Source: Stigmatella aurantiaca DW4/3-1 (GTDB lineage: Bacteria; Myxococcota; Myxococcia; Myxococcales; Myxococcaceae). From it: a DNA stretch of 64,000 nucleotides. Position numbers and translations under genes: made by a program. The notes below the pieces were generated by a model that was not told where the DNA came from, made no database searches, and saw only the letters and a list, made by a program, of their open reading frames with translations. The stretch spans positions 2,933,501-2,997,500 of the forward strand of contig NC_014623.1 of the NCBI RefSeq assembly GCF_000165485.1, given 5' to 3'. Positions within the stretch are counted from its first letter, which is position 1; the number at the start of each line of letters is the position of its first letter. Shown here one piece after another: positions 34,625-43,400 of this stretch.

Positions 34625-36133
34625 ATGGCTTTGAAGCAGGTCGCAGCACGGATGGAAGGCGACGTGTTCCAGGGGATGGTCTTCTGGCTGAACGCGGCCA
34701 TGCTGCTTAGACCCTCGGCGAAGGTCTCGCGAGTATCGATCGAGCACGATCAGGCGGCGGGTGTCGACGACGTATCGGTTCACTACGATTCGCCAGGAAT
34801 CAACGCCGGTGGGCGCTCGTGCGCGGCCGACTACTTCCAGGTGAAGTACCACGTCGATCGAAGCTCGGAGTACGCCTCCGACAGCTTCTGCGACCCGGAT
34901 TTTATCGGCGCCACGCGTTCGCTGCTTCAGCGTTTCCACGATGCGCGCTCTCGGCTGGGCAACGCTGATGGCTGGTATAGGTTGAACCTGGTCAGCAACT
35001 GGCAGTGGGCCTCAAGTGACAGGCTCGGACCGCTTCTGCGTCAGTCGGAAGATGGCGCGCTTCCTGACCGGTTCTTCAGCGAGGGTGCGCGCTCAGAGCT
35101 CGGCAAGATCCGGAATGCGTGGCGCGAGCATCTCGAACTTTCTGAAGCCGACTTCGAAGACTTCGCGCGTCGTCTTCGGCTCCGCGTGGACTACCTCAGC
35201 CGCCCCGCTCTCAAGGATCTGCTCAACGAGCGTCTCATCAACGTTGGAATGCGAGAGATCCCCGTCGACAAGGCGCAGAATGTCTACGACTCGCTTACGC
35301 AGCACTTCATCATGAACGGGACCAACTCGTTCGACCGGGAGACGTTCCGCGCAATGTGCGAACGAGAGGGGCTGCTCGTTTCGCCGCCACCATCAGGTCC
35401 TCCAGTATTGGGCATTCGCAGCTTCATGCGGTTCGCGGAGCGCATGGAGGACGAGTGCATGTCCTTCGTCTGCGTGGCTAGCAACTTCGAGGGCCGTCAC
35501 ATTCGTTCTGCGGACTCCTGGCAGAACGTGGTTCTGCCTGACGTGGCGTCGTTCCTGAGGGGCGCCTCGTCGCTCCGCACGGACGAACACCACCTTCTGC
35601 TCGAATGCCACAGCTCACTCGCGTTCCTCGCCGGTTACGAACTCGACCGGAAATCGGGCGCGCAGGTCTTCCCCGTCCAGAAGGGCGTTCGGATGTCGGT
35701 GTGGAAGCCTGGGGGCTCAATGAGCATTGCGAACAGCGCGTGGGCAATGACGACGAGCCCCGCTGGTAGCGGCTCCGACGTGGCGATCTCCGTCTCCGTT
35801 TCCCGAGATGCACTCGCCGACGTGAAGGCGTACGCGGATGGTTCATCAGCCATCGGAGGGGTAGTCGACGCTCGTCCAGCGTCGGGCATCGGGCAGCGCG
35901 CGGTCGCAAACGCTGACCACGCCGTGGCACTCGCGGACAGCCTCGCCGAGGTGATTCGCGCGCACCGGCCCAAGGAGGGTGGCACGACACATCTCTTCAT
36001 CGCTGCTCCCAACGCCCTCGCCTTCTTCCTCGGGCAGCATCGAGGAGCGCTGGGCAAGGTGCAGCTCTACGAGTTCGATTTCGAAGGTGAACGGGGAGGC
36101 TCGTACTCGCCGAGCATTCGCCTGCCCGCCTGA
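34625..36133 (+). CDS. cap4: CBASS effector Cap4: dsDNA nuclease fused to SAVED domain
   Basis: A 502-residue effector. The N-terminal Cap4-type nuclease domain (EGDVFQGMVFWLNAAMLLRP; ADYFQVKYHVD) shows Asp48-Asp49 and the Gln72-Val-Lys74 signature of this PD-(D/E)XK branch. The C-terminal SAVED domain (about 290-500) carries AVANADHAVALADSLAEVIR and THLFIAAPNALAFFLGQHRG followed by KVQLYEFDFEGERGGSYSPS. In characterised relatives SAVED binds the cyclic oligonucleotide made by the CD-NTase and activates DNA cleavage, killing the infected cell. The ATG at 34625 follows GAGGTG; the track start at 34580 is too early. The CD-NTase follows after 11 bp. Confidence 0.88.
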   Translation: MALKQVAARMEGDVFQGMVFWLNAAMLLRPSAKVSRVSIEHDQAAGVDDVSVHYDSPGINAGGRSCAADYFQVKYHVDRSSEYASDSFCDPDFIGATRSLLQRFHDARSRLGNADGWYRLNLVSNWQWASSDRLGPLLRQSEDGALPDRFFSEGARSELGKIRNAWREHLELSEADFEDFARRLRLRVDYLSRPALKDLLNERLINVGMREIPVDKAQNVYDSLTQHFIMNGTNSFDRETFRAMCEREGLLVSPPPSGPPVLGIRSFMRFAERMEDECMSFVCVASNFEGRHIRSADSWQNVVLPDVASFLRGASSLRTDEHHLLLECHSSLAFLAGYELDRKSGAQVFPVQKGVRMSVWKPGGSMSIANSAWAMTTSPAGSGSDVAISVSVSRDALADVKAYADGSSAIGGVVDARPASGIGQRAVANADHAVALADSLAEVIRAHRPKEGGTTHLFIAAPNALAFFLGQHRGALGKVQLYEFDFEGERGGSYSPSIRLPA

Positions 36134-36144
36134 CGAGGTTCGCA

Positions 36145-37284
36145 ATGGAACTACCGACTGACTTCAAAGAATTCCTGCAAGAGATTCGGCCGACCGAGAA
36201 TCAGCGCTCGGATCTGCAGACTGGGCACAAGACGCTGCGCGAGCGGTTGCTTGCGGACGAGGACCTGAAGAAGTGCTTCATCTCGGACTTCCTCCAGGGC
36301 AGCTATCGACGTGCAACGGCCATTCGTCCGAAGGGCGACCGCCGTTCTGACGTCGACATCATCGTCGTCACGAGACTCTCCGAGCGAGAGTACACGCCAG
36401 CGAAGGCGATGGACCTGTTCAAGCCATTCCTCGATAAACACTACAAGAGGAAGTGGCGGCAGCAGGGCCGCTCTTTCGGCATCGAGCTGTCGTACGTCGA
36501 GCTTGACCTGGTTCTCACTTCGGCTCCTTCGGAAGCGGAAGTGGGCATCCTGCGGTCGGACGCCGTCACGAGCGATGACGATCTCGAAGAGGCGAAGGAC
36601 TGGCGCCTCCACCGTTCGTGGGTCGCGCTAGGTTCGCGCTACCGAAGCGATGCCAAGAACCTGCTCGCAGAGGCCAAAGGGCAGGACGAGTGGAGGGCGC
36701 AGCCGCTCCACATCCCTGATCGCGATGCGGACAAGTGGGAGCCCACGCATCCTCTCGCGCAGATAGCTTGGACGCGCGATAAGAACGCTCGCACCGACGG
36801 TCATTTCGTCAACGTCGTGAAGGCGATCAAGTGGTGGCGTGTCGAGAACTATGAGGAGCCGAAGCACCCGAAGGGCTTTCCGCTTGAGCGGCTCATCGGC
36901 GAGTGCTGCCCCGACGGCATTACGAGCGTCGCGGAGGGTATCGTGAAGACGCTAGAGAAGATAGTCTCGCAGTACGCACTGACTGTTCTGGCTGGTGGCA
37001 AGCCGATCCTTCCTGACTACGGCGTATCGACTCATGACGTCTTCAAGCGGATCTCCGCTGAGGACTTCAAGAAGTTCTACGACCAAGCAAAGACGGGCGC
37101 AGACCTCGCGCGCCGTGCCTACGCCTCGGAGGACCGAACGGAGAGTGGCAACCTCTGGCGCGAGCTGTTCGGGCGCAAGTTTCCGAAGCCGCCGGAAAGC
37201 GGGGGGGGGACGGGAGGGTCGAGCCGTGGTGGTTTCACGCCGCCAACGGGACCGGCCGTTCCGGGGAGCGGACGCTTCGCGTGA
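36145..37284 (+). CDS. CBASS CD-NTase (cGAS/DncV-like nucleotidyltransferase)
   Basis: A 379-residue SMODS-type enzyme that would make a cyclic di- or trinucleotide signal on phage infection. The polymerase-beta-like core is intact: Gly52-Ser53 in FLQGSYRRATAI, the metal-binding pair Asp69-x-Asp71 in RRSDVDIIVVTRL, and the third Asp121 in LSYVELDLVLTS. The helical second half (NVVKAIKWWRVENYEEPKHP; FPLERLIGECCPDG) follows. The C-terminal Gly-rich tail ending GSGRFA would be the site joined or removed by Cap2 and Cap3. The stop overlaps the GTG of cap2. Nucleotide product cannot be read from sequence; a SAVED effector suggests a tri- or tetranucleotide. Confidence 0.92.
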   Translation: MELPTDFKEFLQEIRPTENQRSDLQTGHKTLRERLLADEDLKKCFISDFLQGSYRRATAIRPKGDRRSDVDIIVVTRLSEREYTPAKAMDLFKPFLDKHYKRKWRQQGRSFGIELSYVELDLVLTSAPSEAEVGILRSDAVTSDDDLEEAKDWRLHRSWVALGSRYRSDAKNLLAEAKGQDEWRAQPLHIPDRDADKWEPTHPLAQIAWTRDKNARTDGHFVNVVKAIKWWRVENYEEPKHPKGFPLERLIGECCPDGITSVAEGIVKTLEKIVSQYALTVLAGGKPILPDYGVSTHDVFKRISAEDFKKFYDQAKTGADLARRAYASEDRTESGNLWRELFGRKFPKPPESGGGTGGSSRGGFTPPTGPAVPGSGRFA

Positions 37285-39143
37285 CCTCAACGCCCGTCCT
37301 TACACCGCTCAAGATCGAGCGCGGCCTGCACGGGCTGCAGGGTATCGCTGCGTGCCTCGTCGAGGGTGGGCCGAGGTTCGACGAAAAAGTGCACTGCTGG
37401 GTCGTCACACTGTCACTCCATCGCGATGTCGGCGCTCGGTTCGTCGGAACGTCGACGAGATGGTGCGTACTCATCGACGGGAGCTATCCTTTCGGCCCTA
37501 TCTCGTTCTACCCCGCCGCGGAAGGCGGGATCACCGCGACGTTCCCTCATCAACGGAAGAACACGGCTGGCCGCGAGCGACGTGGTTGGCGAGGTGGCAA
37601 GTTGTGTCTCGACTCTCCGTTTGGAGACGAGCGACGAGTAACCGTGGTTCGCGATCCAGTTGGCGACGTCGATGCGCGACTCAGGTGGCACGTCGAGCGC
37701 GCGATGGCATGGCTTCAGCACGCTGCCAACGACCAGCTCCTGGCTGAGGGTGAACCATTCGAATTGCCCGAACGCCCTCACACCATCGTGCGAGAGTGGG
37801 AGCGCCACCTCGTTGTGCACGACGAGACCGCAACTTCGTTCGCGGCGTGGAGCGGCCGAGAGCGTTCCTTTGGTCGTGCGCGTTTCGGCGCTGTCACCGA
37901 CATCGGCGGTGCACTTGGAGTATCTCGTTTCGAAGACCAGCAAGGAATCACCATTCGCACCTGGGCTGGCCGTGAGCTTGGCGATCTCGGGAAAGGCTAC
38001 GTCAACGGCTTTTGGTGGCTCTTGCCCAAGCCCATCGTTTTGCTGCCGTGGCAGGCGCCTGGCACATGGGGGGAGCTTCGACGGATCGCGAAAGCGATGG
38101 GGCTCGAAACCGATGCAATGCTGCGATGGCTCTTCCCCTCAATTCGAGGCGCGAAGGCGAGGAGCGTTCTGCTGCTCGGTTACCCCGTGCCTCTGCGCGT
38201 TGGTGCGTCGCCTTCTGAGGTGCACTGGGACGCCCTCCTGCTGCCATGCCTGAACGAAGCGGCGGGGAAACCGCCGAGTGGTTTTCGCCCAAACGCGCGC
38301 GGTTGGTGGCACCGCGACCGATTCGGGAAGTTCGCGGACAACGTTCCGCTCGAGTACTTGTACTTGGAGAACTGGAGCCCCCAGCGTCTCCAAGCTCGCG
38401 GCCGACTTCCAAGTGCAGTGCGGGACCTGCGAATCGCGCTTCTTGGCGTCGGCGCTCTTGGTTCGCTCCTCGCGGAGATGCTCGTGCGCGCGGGCGTCAC
38501 GGATATTGCCCTCGTCGATGACGACCGTGTGGATGCTGGCAACGTGTGCCGACATGTGGCCACGCTCGTCGATGTCCGTAAGGGCAAGGTGCAGGTCGTT
38601 GCGCAGCGACTGCGGCAGATTTCGCCGGCTGTTCGAGTCGTTGAGGTGAGCAAGGCTCTCTGTGGCGACGCGAAGACAATCGTCGAGCGGCTCGACCCTT
38701 ATGATGTCGTCATCGAGTGCACGGCTTCAGACGAGGCCGTGACGTTGCTCGCGACGGGGTGGTGGTCGATCCCGCGTGTCTTCGCTTCGTTCTCACTCGG
38801 CTACGGCGGGAAGCGACTCTTTTCGTTCGGCGTGAGCGGCCACGAGTTCCCCCAGCAGGAGTTCACATCGAACGTTCGCTTGTGGATCGAGCACGAGGCG
38901 GCAACATGGGCCAACAGTGAAGAGGTCCTTGAGGGAGCAGGGTGCTGGTCGCCGCTGTTCCCGGCTCGCTACGACGACGTGGTAATGGCTGCCGCAACAT
39001 GCGTGAAGGAACTTGAGACGCTCGTCGCGCAGCGGCCACGCGCCCCTCGCTTTCGGGTGTTCGCGCAGACCGCCTCCGACGATGGCTTCCAGGGGTTCGT
39101 ACCCGAGGCCATCCCGCCCACCGTGGAGGCGAAGGCGCCATGA
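37281..39143 (+). CDS. cap2: CBASS Cap2: E2-E1 ubiquitin-like ligase fusion
   Basis: A 620-residue type II CBASS accessory enzyme. The N-terminal E2-like domain (about 1-170) has Cys109 in RRGWRGGKLCLDSPFGDERR as probable E2 cysteine. The C-terminal adenylation (E1/ThiF) domain has the nucleotide loop LLGVGALGSLLAEMLVRAGV (about 388-407), IALVDDDRVDAGNVCRHVAT, and a probable catalytic Cys near 480 in VIECTASDEAV. In known systems Cap2 conjugates the CD-NTase C-terminus to a target and primes the enzyme. Start is GTG, overlapping the CD-NTase stop (GTGA); the stop overlaps the cap3 start (ATGA). Confidence 0.9.
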   Translation: MTSTPVLTPLKIERGLHGLQGIAACLVEGGPRFDEKVHCWVVTLSLHRDVGARFVGTSTRWCVLIDGSYPFGPISFYPAAEGGITATFPHQRKNTAGRERRGWRGGKLCLDSPFGDERRVTVVRDPVGDVDARLRWHVERAMAWLQHAANDQLLAEGEPFELPERPHTIVREWERHLVVHDETATSFAAWSGRERSFGRARFGAVTDIGGALGVSRFEDQQGITIRTWAGRELGDLGKGYVNGFWWLLPKPIVLLPWQAPGTWGELRRIAKAMGLETDAMLRWLFPSIRGAKARSVLLLGYPVPLRVGASPSEVHWDALLLPCLNEAAGKPPSGFRPNARGWWHRDRFGKFADNVPLEYLYLENWSPQRLQARGRLPSAVRDLRIALLGVGALGSLLAEMLVRAGVTDIALVDDDRVDAGNVCRHVATLVDVRKGKVQVVAQRLRQISPAVRVVEVSKALCGDAKTIVERLDPYDVVIECTASDEAVTLLATGWWSIPRVFASFSLGYGGKRLFSFGVSGHEFPQQEFTSNVRLWIEHEAATWANSEEVLEGAGCWSPLFPARYDDVVMAAATCVKELETLVAQRPRAPRFRVFAQTASDDGFQGFVPEAIPPTVEAKAP

Positions 39144-39652
39144 CGGACTGGAGCGGGAAGACAGCTGACGGCACCTTCGCCGTGCAGATTCAGGCGCCGG
39201 TGCTCGGTGCTCTAGATCGCCTCTGCCGCGAAGCAGGCGCTTTCGAGACAGGCGGCATCCTCATTGGCCGCTACTCGGACGATCTCGCGGTGGCGATCGT
39301 GCGGGAGGCGACGCCGCCACCGCTAGACTCGCGTCGCGGGCGCTCGTGGTTCGTGCGGGGCGTGGGCGGCCTCGGCGACATTCTCGGCAATAGTTGGCGG
39401 GCGAAGGAGCGCACGTACTACGTCGGTGAGTGGCACTTCCATCCCGTCGCCCACATCGAACCGAGCGGCGACGACTTCGACCAGATGCTCAAAATCAGCC
39501 ACGCCAAGAAGTACGACTGTAAGGAACCGTTGCTGCTCATCCTCGGCACCGGCAAGCAAGATGGGTGGCGCTCGCTCCGTGCGTTCGTCTGCCCAGCGGG
39601 CTGCGCCCCATTGGAGCTCTTACCTCGGGTTGGAGCCGCTGATGAAAAGTGA
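39140..39652 (+). CDS. cap3: CBASS Cap3: JAB/JAMM isopeptidase
   Basis: A 170-residue Mov34/MPN/PAD-1-like metalloprotease. The JAMM site is complete: Glu36 in AFETGGILIGR, His99-x-His101 in GEWHFHPVAHIEPSGDDFDQ, then Ser109 and Asp112 at the canonical spacing. It would cleave the CD-NTase conjugate made by Cap2 and keep CBASS in check. Starts by ATGA overlap with cap2. A tiny frame of 35 codons overlaps its 3' end. Confidence 0.9.
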   Translation: MTDWSGKTADGTFAVQIQAPVLGALDRLCREAGAFETGGILIGRYSDDLAVAIVREATPPPLDSRRGRSWFVRGVGGLGDILGNSWRAKERTYYVGEWHFHPVAHIEPSGDDFDQMLKISHAKKYDCKEPLLLILGTGKQDGWRSLRAFVCPAGCAPLELLPRVGAADEK

Positions 39653-39749
39653 AACTGCGGAAGGGGCGCCGGACGCGCGTGGTGACTTCTTCCCCGGCAC
39701 CCCTGTGGCTACCGGAGATTCGGGTCCAGTGCTCGCGTGCGCCAGCTAA
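39642..39749 (+). CDS. Possible 35-residue peptide overlapping cap3
   Basis: ATG at 39642, eleven bases before the end of cap3, gives MKSETAEGAPDARGDFFPGT and ends VLACAS. It has normal GC bias and sits before the downstream hairpin, so it could be translated by coupling. There is no homologue in the window; chance is a fair alternative. Confidence 0.25.
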   Translation: MKSETAEGAPDARGDFFPGTPVATGDSGPVLACAS

Positions 39750-39778
39750 CGCTTCATTGCATGCTCAGAATTGTGAAT

Positions 39779-39803
39779 GGGGCCCTGGATAGAGCAGGGC
39801 CCC
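39779..39803 (+). terminator. Hairpin after the CBASS operon
   Basis: Perfect 9-bp stem GGGGCCCTG/CAGGGCCCC with loop GATAGAG. No T-run follows, so it may be a weak terminator or an mRNA-end stabiliser. It lies 126 bp after cap3. Confidence 0.5.
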
Positions 39804-39898
39804 CACTGCCTGCTGGGGCCAGACGGGGAGCGGTGTGATCGACTGTCTCTGGGGCGCGAGGCGGCTCGGCACAGATCTCGGCAGAATTCTGTCCTGCC

Positions 39899-39934
39899 GG
39901 TTACGGTCGGCAAGAGCGGTTACGGTCGGCAAGA
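39899..39934 (+). repeat. Tandem 19-bp repeat
   Basis: GGTTACGGTCGGCAAGA occurs twice at 39899 and 39918, 19 bases apart. GGTTACGGTCGGC occurs again at 47531 near the other end of the defence island. It immediately precedes an IS relic. Confidence 0.5.
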
Positions 39935-39942
39935 ATGGTAGG

Positions 39943-40062
39943 ATGCGGATCTTTGTGAAGGCGCTGGTCGAGACGATGCTCTCGGCTTTGCGGGGCCGCT
40001 CGGAGCTGGTGCTGGAGAACCTGGTTCTTCGCCAGCAACTCGCAGTCTTCCGTGAGACGCGC
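39943..40062 (+). pseudogene. IS3/IS481-type integrase N-terminal relic
   Basis: MRIFVKALVETMLSALRGRS then ELVLENLVLRQQLAVFRETR is the typical start of rve-type transposases (LALENLALRQQLAVL). Homology stops after about 40 residues, where the dispersed repeat block at 40079 begins. Confidence 0.55.
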
Positions 40063-40078
40063 CCGTCCCCATTCGGTG

Positions 40079-40225
40079 CCGGTTGCGAACGCGTTCACGG
40101 CTCCGCCCAGAGAGCGCAACCGGAATCACCCAGTGGTTTCAGGTGCTTCCCTGCGCAGGCGGCCGAATAGGGGCATCAGCGCCCAGCTGCGAACTACGAG
40201 CGCGCGCCAGCATGGCGGAGTGGGT
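40079..40225. repeat. Dispersed repeat block related to 28136-28280
   Basis: GCGAACGCGTTCACGGCTCC, GCCCAGAGAGCGCAACCGGA and AATAGGGGCATCAGCGCCCA are shared in order with 28139-28240. The block ends GCGCGCGCCAGCATGGCGGA, the start of the duplicated 5' module at 884 and 28253. Confidence 0.55.
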
Positions 40226-40563
40226 CTTCGGGACGGACGTGAGCCTACTCACTTTCACGTAGCACGCGATCAGCATCGCAGCAGGAGGGTAGGTGCGGTG
40301 CCGCTTGCCACCCAGGACGGCGTCGCTCCGGGCGGAGACGGTCGTGCGGAGTGCATCGAGCATCAACCTCCGGTCCTTCGTGGAGAATCGTGGGGGGACG
40401 ATGGAGAGGGAGTGCCGCCCCGGAGCATGTCGGCGGGAGCGCCGCCGCGCAGCCAAGTGAAGGTAGGGAAGAGCGGTTGCCTGGATGCTCTGCGAACGAT
40501 CGGCCGACCCCGTTGGCCTGGGGTGAGCAACGCGGTTGCGGGGGCGGCGCCGCTGGAGCCCCC

Positions 40564-41040
40564 ATGCAGGAGACCCATAAGGCGAGAGTCCTGCGCAGGG
40601 CTCGCGGGAGGCGGACGGTAGGGTGTGCGCTGGCGTGGCGAGGTGGAAATGGGCAGGTGCAGGAGCGTGGGTGGGAGTACCGGCGGAGGCAGCCGCAGGG
40701 GACGGTGCTGTACGAGGCGGTGAGGGATCACCTCGCCACGTTGCTGGCGGAGGCCAGTGAGATGGGGAGAGGCTTGCCCCGGTATGTGGAGCGGGACTTC
40801 GCCAAGTACCTGGAATGTGGGGTATTGGCGCACGACTTCGCGCGGGTGCAATGCGAGAACTGCAAGGACGAACTCCTCGTCGCTTTTTCATGCAAGGGGC
40901 GTGGGGTGTGTCCCTCCTGTAACTGTTACCGCGCACGCAGGATGAGGGGGAAGTGGGCAGAATTGAGCGCACTGGTTGATGGCAAGGCGCTGGTCTCGCG
41001 AAGCTCGTGCTGCACCTCGAGCACCCTGGCTTGCGCGTGA
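40564..41040 (+). pseudogene. IS91-family transposase, N-terminal fragment
   Basis: [40 protein letters not shown] and the zinc finger CENCKDELLVAFSCKGRGVC with PSCNCYRARRM define an IS91/Y2-type transposase. After about 155 residues the frame ends (41040) and the HUH/Y2 catalytic part is absent. The region 40226-40563 has no recognised gene. Confidence 0.75.
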
Positions 41041-41123
41041 AGGGCGCCACCGGTGGCGCCTCTGCAAAGTGAGACGTGTGGCTGCTGGACCCCGCGGTGC
41101 AGACCCTGGAGGTCTCATTGAAC

Positions 41124-43400
41124 TCAAGCCGTGGTCTGGGTGGAGGCCCCGGCCCGCTGGGGATCTCGCTCCAACTGGGCGATGAGTTCGTCGGTCAAGG
41201 CTCTATCCAGCACGCGAACCCCCAGCTCATGTCGGGCCCGGTGCTCGTTATCGTAGTAGCCCTCGAAGGAGAGGAAGTTGAAGCTCGAGACAATGGCCCA
41301 GTCGTCGCACACCAGGATTTTGGCATGCACGTTTCGGTTGAGCAGGCGTGCCCCCGACGCCTCAAGCTTGTCACGCCTTGCGCCGTAGTCACCCCCGGCA
41401 TCCCACTCGTCGTTGAACACCAGGGTGACCTTGACGCCGCGCTCCAGGGCCTTGTGCAGCTCCTCCACGGGCACCGAACCCAGCACACCGCTGCCGAGCG
41501 TCTTGGAGGAGATGACGATGCGCTCCCGGGCGGAGGCGAAGGCTTCCAGCAGGAGCTGGCGGTGCTCGGCATCAAAAGTGGGGATGGCGGCGCCGCGCAC
41601 TTGGAGCAGTTCCTTCTTGAGGCTGGCCAGGCTCTGCTTCCATCCGTCGTGCCAGATGCCTCGGGCGAGCGCCATGGCCTTTTCGGGGGAGAGCGTTCCT
41701 CTCAGGGTGCTCTGTGCCGATGAGGGCTGCGGGCTGGGCGGCCGGACCTTGCCTCCGAGGGCCACCGGCGCAGCTGTGGCGCGGCGCCCGAAGAGGGTGG
41801 GGTCGTCATTGAGCGCACGTTGGAGGCGGAAGTCCGGCAGCAGCGTGCGCGCCCAACTCAGGATGGAAATCAGGGCACGGGGGGTCTCAGGCCGCTCATC
41901 CACGGCGCTCCACTCCTCCATGGCACCCTCGGGCACCGCAGCCTGCTTGTCGGGGAGCTCCAGCTTGAGTCCAATCTCCAGCGCGCTGCGTTCCGGGCCG
42001 CTGTTGAGGAAGTTGCAACTGGTGACGAGGGCCCAGCTCATGTCGCAGACGATGAACTTAGCGTGCACCGCGCAGGAGCGGTCCGGGACGTAGAGCGCGC
42101 CAGGGCGCTGTCCATCCGGCCGTGTCAGCTCCATCAGCTCGCGCAGACGTGGAGGGATGCACTGCTGCGCCTGCGCCTTGTGGTCGATGCCCCACAGCAG
42201 GTGCACCTGCACGCCTCGCGTGACGGCGTCGAGGATGGCCATGCGCAGCGGCTCACTTTGCTCCAACTGCCCCAGCCAGGGGCCGGCGAGCACCGTCTGC
42301 TGCCTGGCCTCGCGCAGCGCGCGCAGGAGCAGCTCATGGTGCGCCGCGGCCCCGACCACCAGGTGCGTGTCGGCCCGGTAGCTGCGCCCCTCGGAGACCT
42401 CCTCAGCGGCGTTCTGCTCCAGCGACGAGAGCTGCGTGTGCATCTGCAGCAGCTCCTCCTGGGGAAGGGTCGTGGGGTCCGCAAGGTCCTTAAGGGCGCT
42501 CTCCAGCTCGGAGACACTCAGGGCGGGATGGATGCTGCGAGCGACAGCTTCCTGCGCTCCGGACTTCTCGTCGAGCGGGAGGCGGACGAAGAACTGGTTC
42601 TTGTCGCGAGCAATGCCGCGGTCCCACAGCTGCCGGAGGCCCAGGGCGATACCGCGCCTCACCGAGGCCGGAAGCGTCGCCGGGCCCACGACTCGCAGGT
42701 CGGGCGGACCGTCCTCCTGGGCGCCCGGGAGTGCTCGAAGCTCGACGACGACCCTCCTGCGCTGCGCGTTGGCGCCCGCCAGCCCACCCACGTCGCTCGC
42801 GCCGTGCACCGTTGCATCGAGGACCCGCTGCCGCAGGAGGCTTGAGGCAATCATCTGCTCGGCGCTGCTCAGGTCCTCCTCACCAGACGAGTAGCGGCTG
42901 CGCAGCGCGCTGGCCACTGCCACCATCAGCTGTGCTTTGGGAATCTCCTCGATGAGAGGCAGCTGGTCGTTCTCGGGCGCGTACAGTAGGGGGGGCGGCT
43001 GGGTGGCCTCCCGGGTCGCGTGGAAGACGGCTCCAGAGACGAGCTCCTGGAAGAGGACGTATTCACGCGGGTCCGGTGGCCTCAAGGAGGCCAGTCGCCG
43101 TGCCCATCCCTCGGTTGGGTGCGCGGGGTCACCTATCTCCTGGCGCACGGATTCCGACAACACCATCATCCCCGAGGAGCGCTCCAGCGTGATGAAGCCT
43201 GCGCGCAGCAGGTCCACGCACAGGTCCAGGGAAACCCGGGGAGGCAGCGCCAGTGATTGGCGAAGCTTCTCCTCGGTGTTGGCGCTCGCTGCAATGGTGC
43301 GCAGCGCGAACTGCTCCATCAGGCTCAGCCCGTCAGCTGGCCCCAGATGCACCTGGACCTTGAGGGAACGGCAGGGGATGGCCACGGAGATGGTCTTCAC
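41124..43400 (-). CDS. mkoB: Mokosh type I-like MkoB: dual-HKD phospholipase D-type protein
   Basis: A 758-residue protein with two PLD halves. Each has an HxK(x4)D motif followed by Ser/Asn: VHAKFIVCDMSWALVTSCNF (about 444-463) and VHAKILVCDDWAIVSSFNFL (about 689-708). They are preceded by ARQQTVLAGPWLGQLEQSEP and ERIVISSKTLGSGVLGSVPV segments typical of PLD nucleases. A long N-terminal part (1-340) has winged-helix-like sequences (TEEKLRQSLALPPRVSLDLC). The pair of a kinase-helicase fusion and a PLD protein matches Mokosh type I, a described anti-phage system; assignment is from domain order. Its start overlaps the helicase stop by four bases, so they form one operon. Confidence 0.82.
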   Translation of the reverse strand: MKTISVAIPCRSLKVQVHLGPADGLSLMEQFALRTIAASANTEEKLRQSLALPPRVSLDLCVDLLRAGFITLERSSGMMVLSESVRQEIGDPAHPTEGWARRLASLRPPDPREYVLFQELVSGAVFHATREATQPPPLLYAPENDQLPLIEEIPKAQLMVAVASALRSRYSSGEEDLSSAEQMIASSLLRQRVLDATVHGASDVGGLAGANAQRRRVVVELRALPGAQEDGPPDLRVVGPATLPASVRRGIALGLRQLWDRGIARDKNQFFVRLPLDEKSGAQEAVARSIHPALSVSELESALKDLADPTTLPQEELLQMHTQLSSLEQNAAEEVSEGRSYRADTHLVVGAAAHHELLLRALREARQQTVLAGPWLGQLEQSEPLRMAILDAVTRGVQVHLLWGIDHKAQAQQCIPPRLRELMELTRPDGQRPGALYVPDRSCAVHAKFIVCDMSWALVTSCNFLNSGPERSALEIGLKLELPDKQAAVPEGAMEEWSAVDERPETPRALISILSWARTLLPDFRLQRALNDDPTLFGRRATAAPVALGGKVRPPSPQPSSAQSTLRGTLSPEKAMALARGIWHDGWKQSLASLKKELLQVRGAAIPTFDAEHRQLLLEAFASARERIVISSKTLGSGVLGSVPVEELHKALERGVKVTLVFNDEWDAGGDYGARRDKLEASGARLLNRNVHAKILVCDDWAIVSSFNFLSFEGYYDNEHRARHELGVRVLDRALTDELIAQLERDPQRAGASTQTTA

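Noticed and set aside
40139-41050. 303-codon minus-strand frame
   Set aside because: It is antisense to the IS91-type fragment, whose zinc-finger motif is clear on the plus strand.
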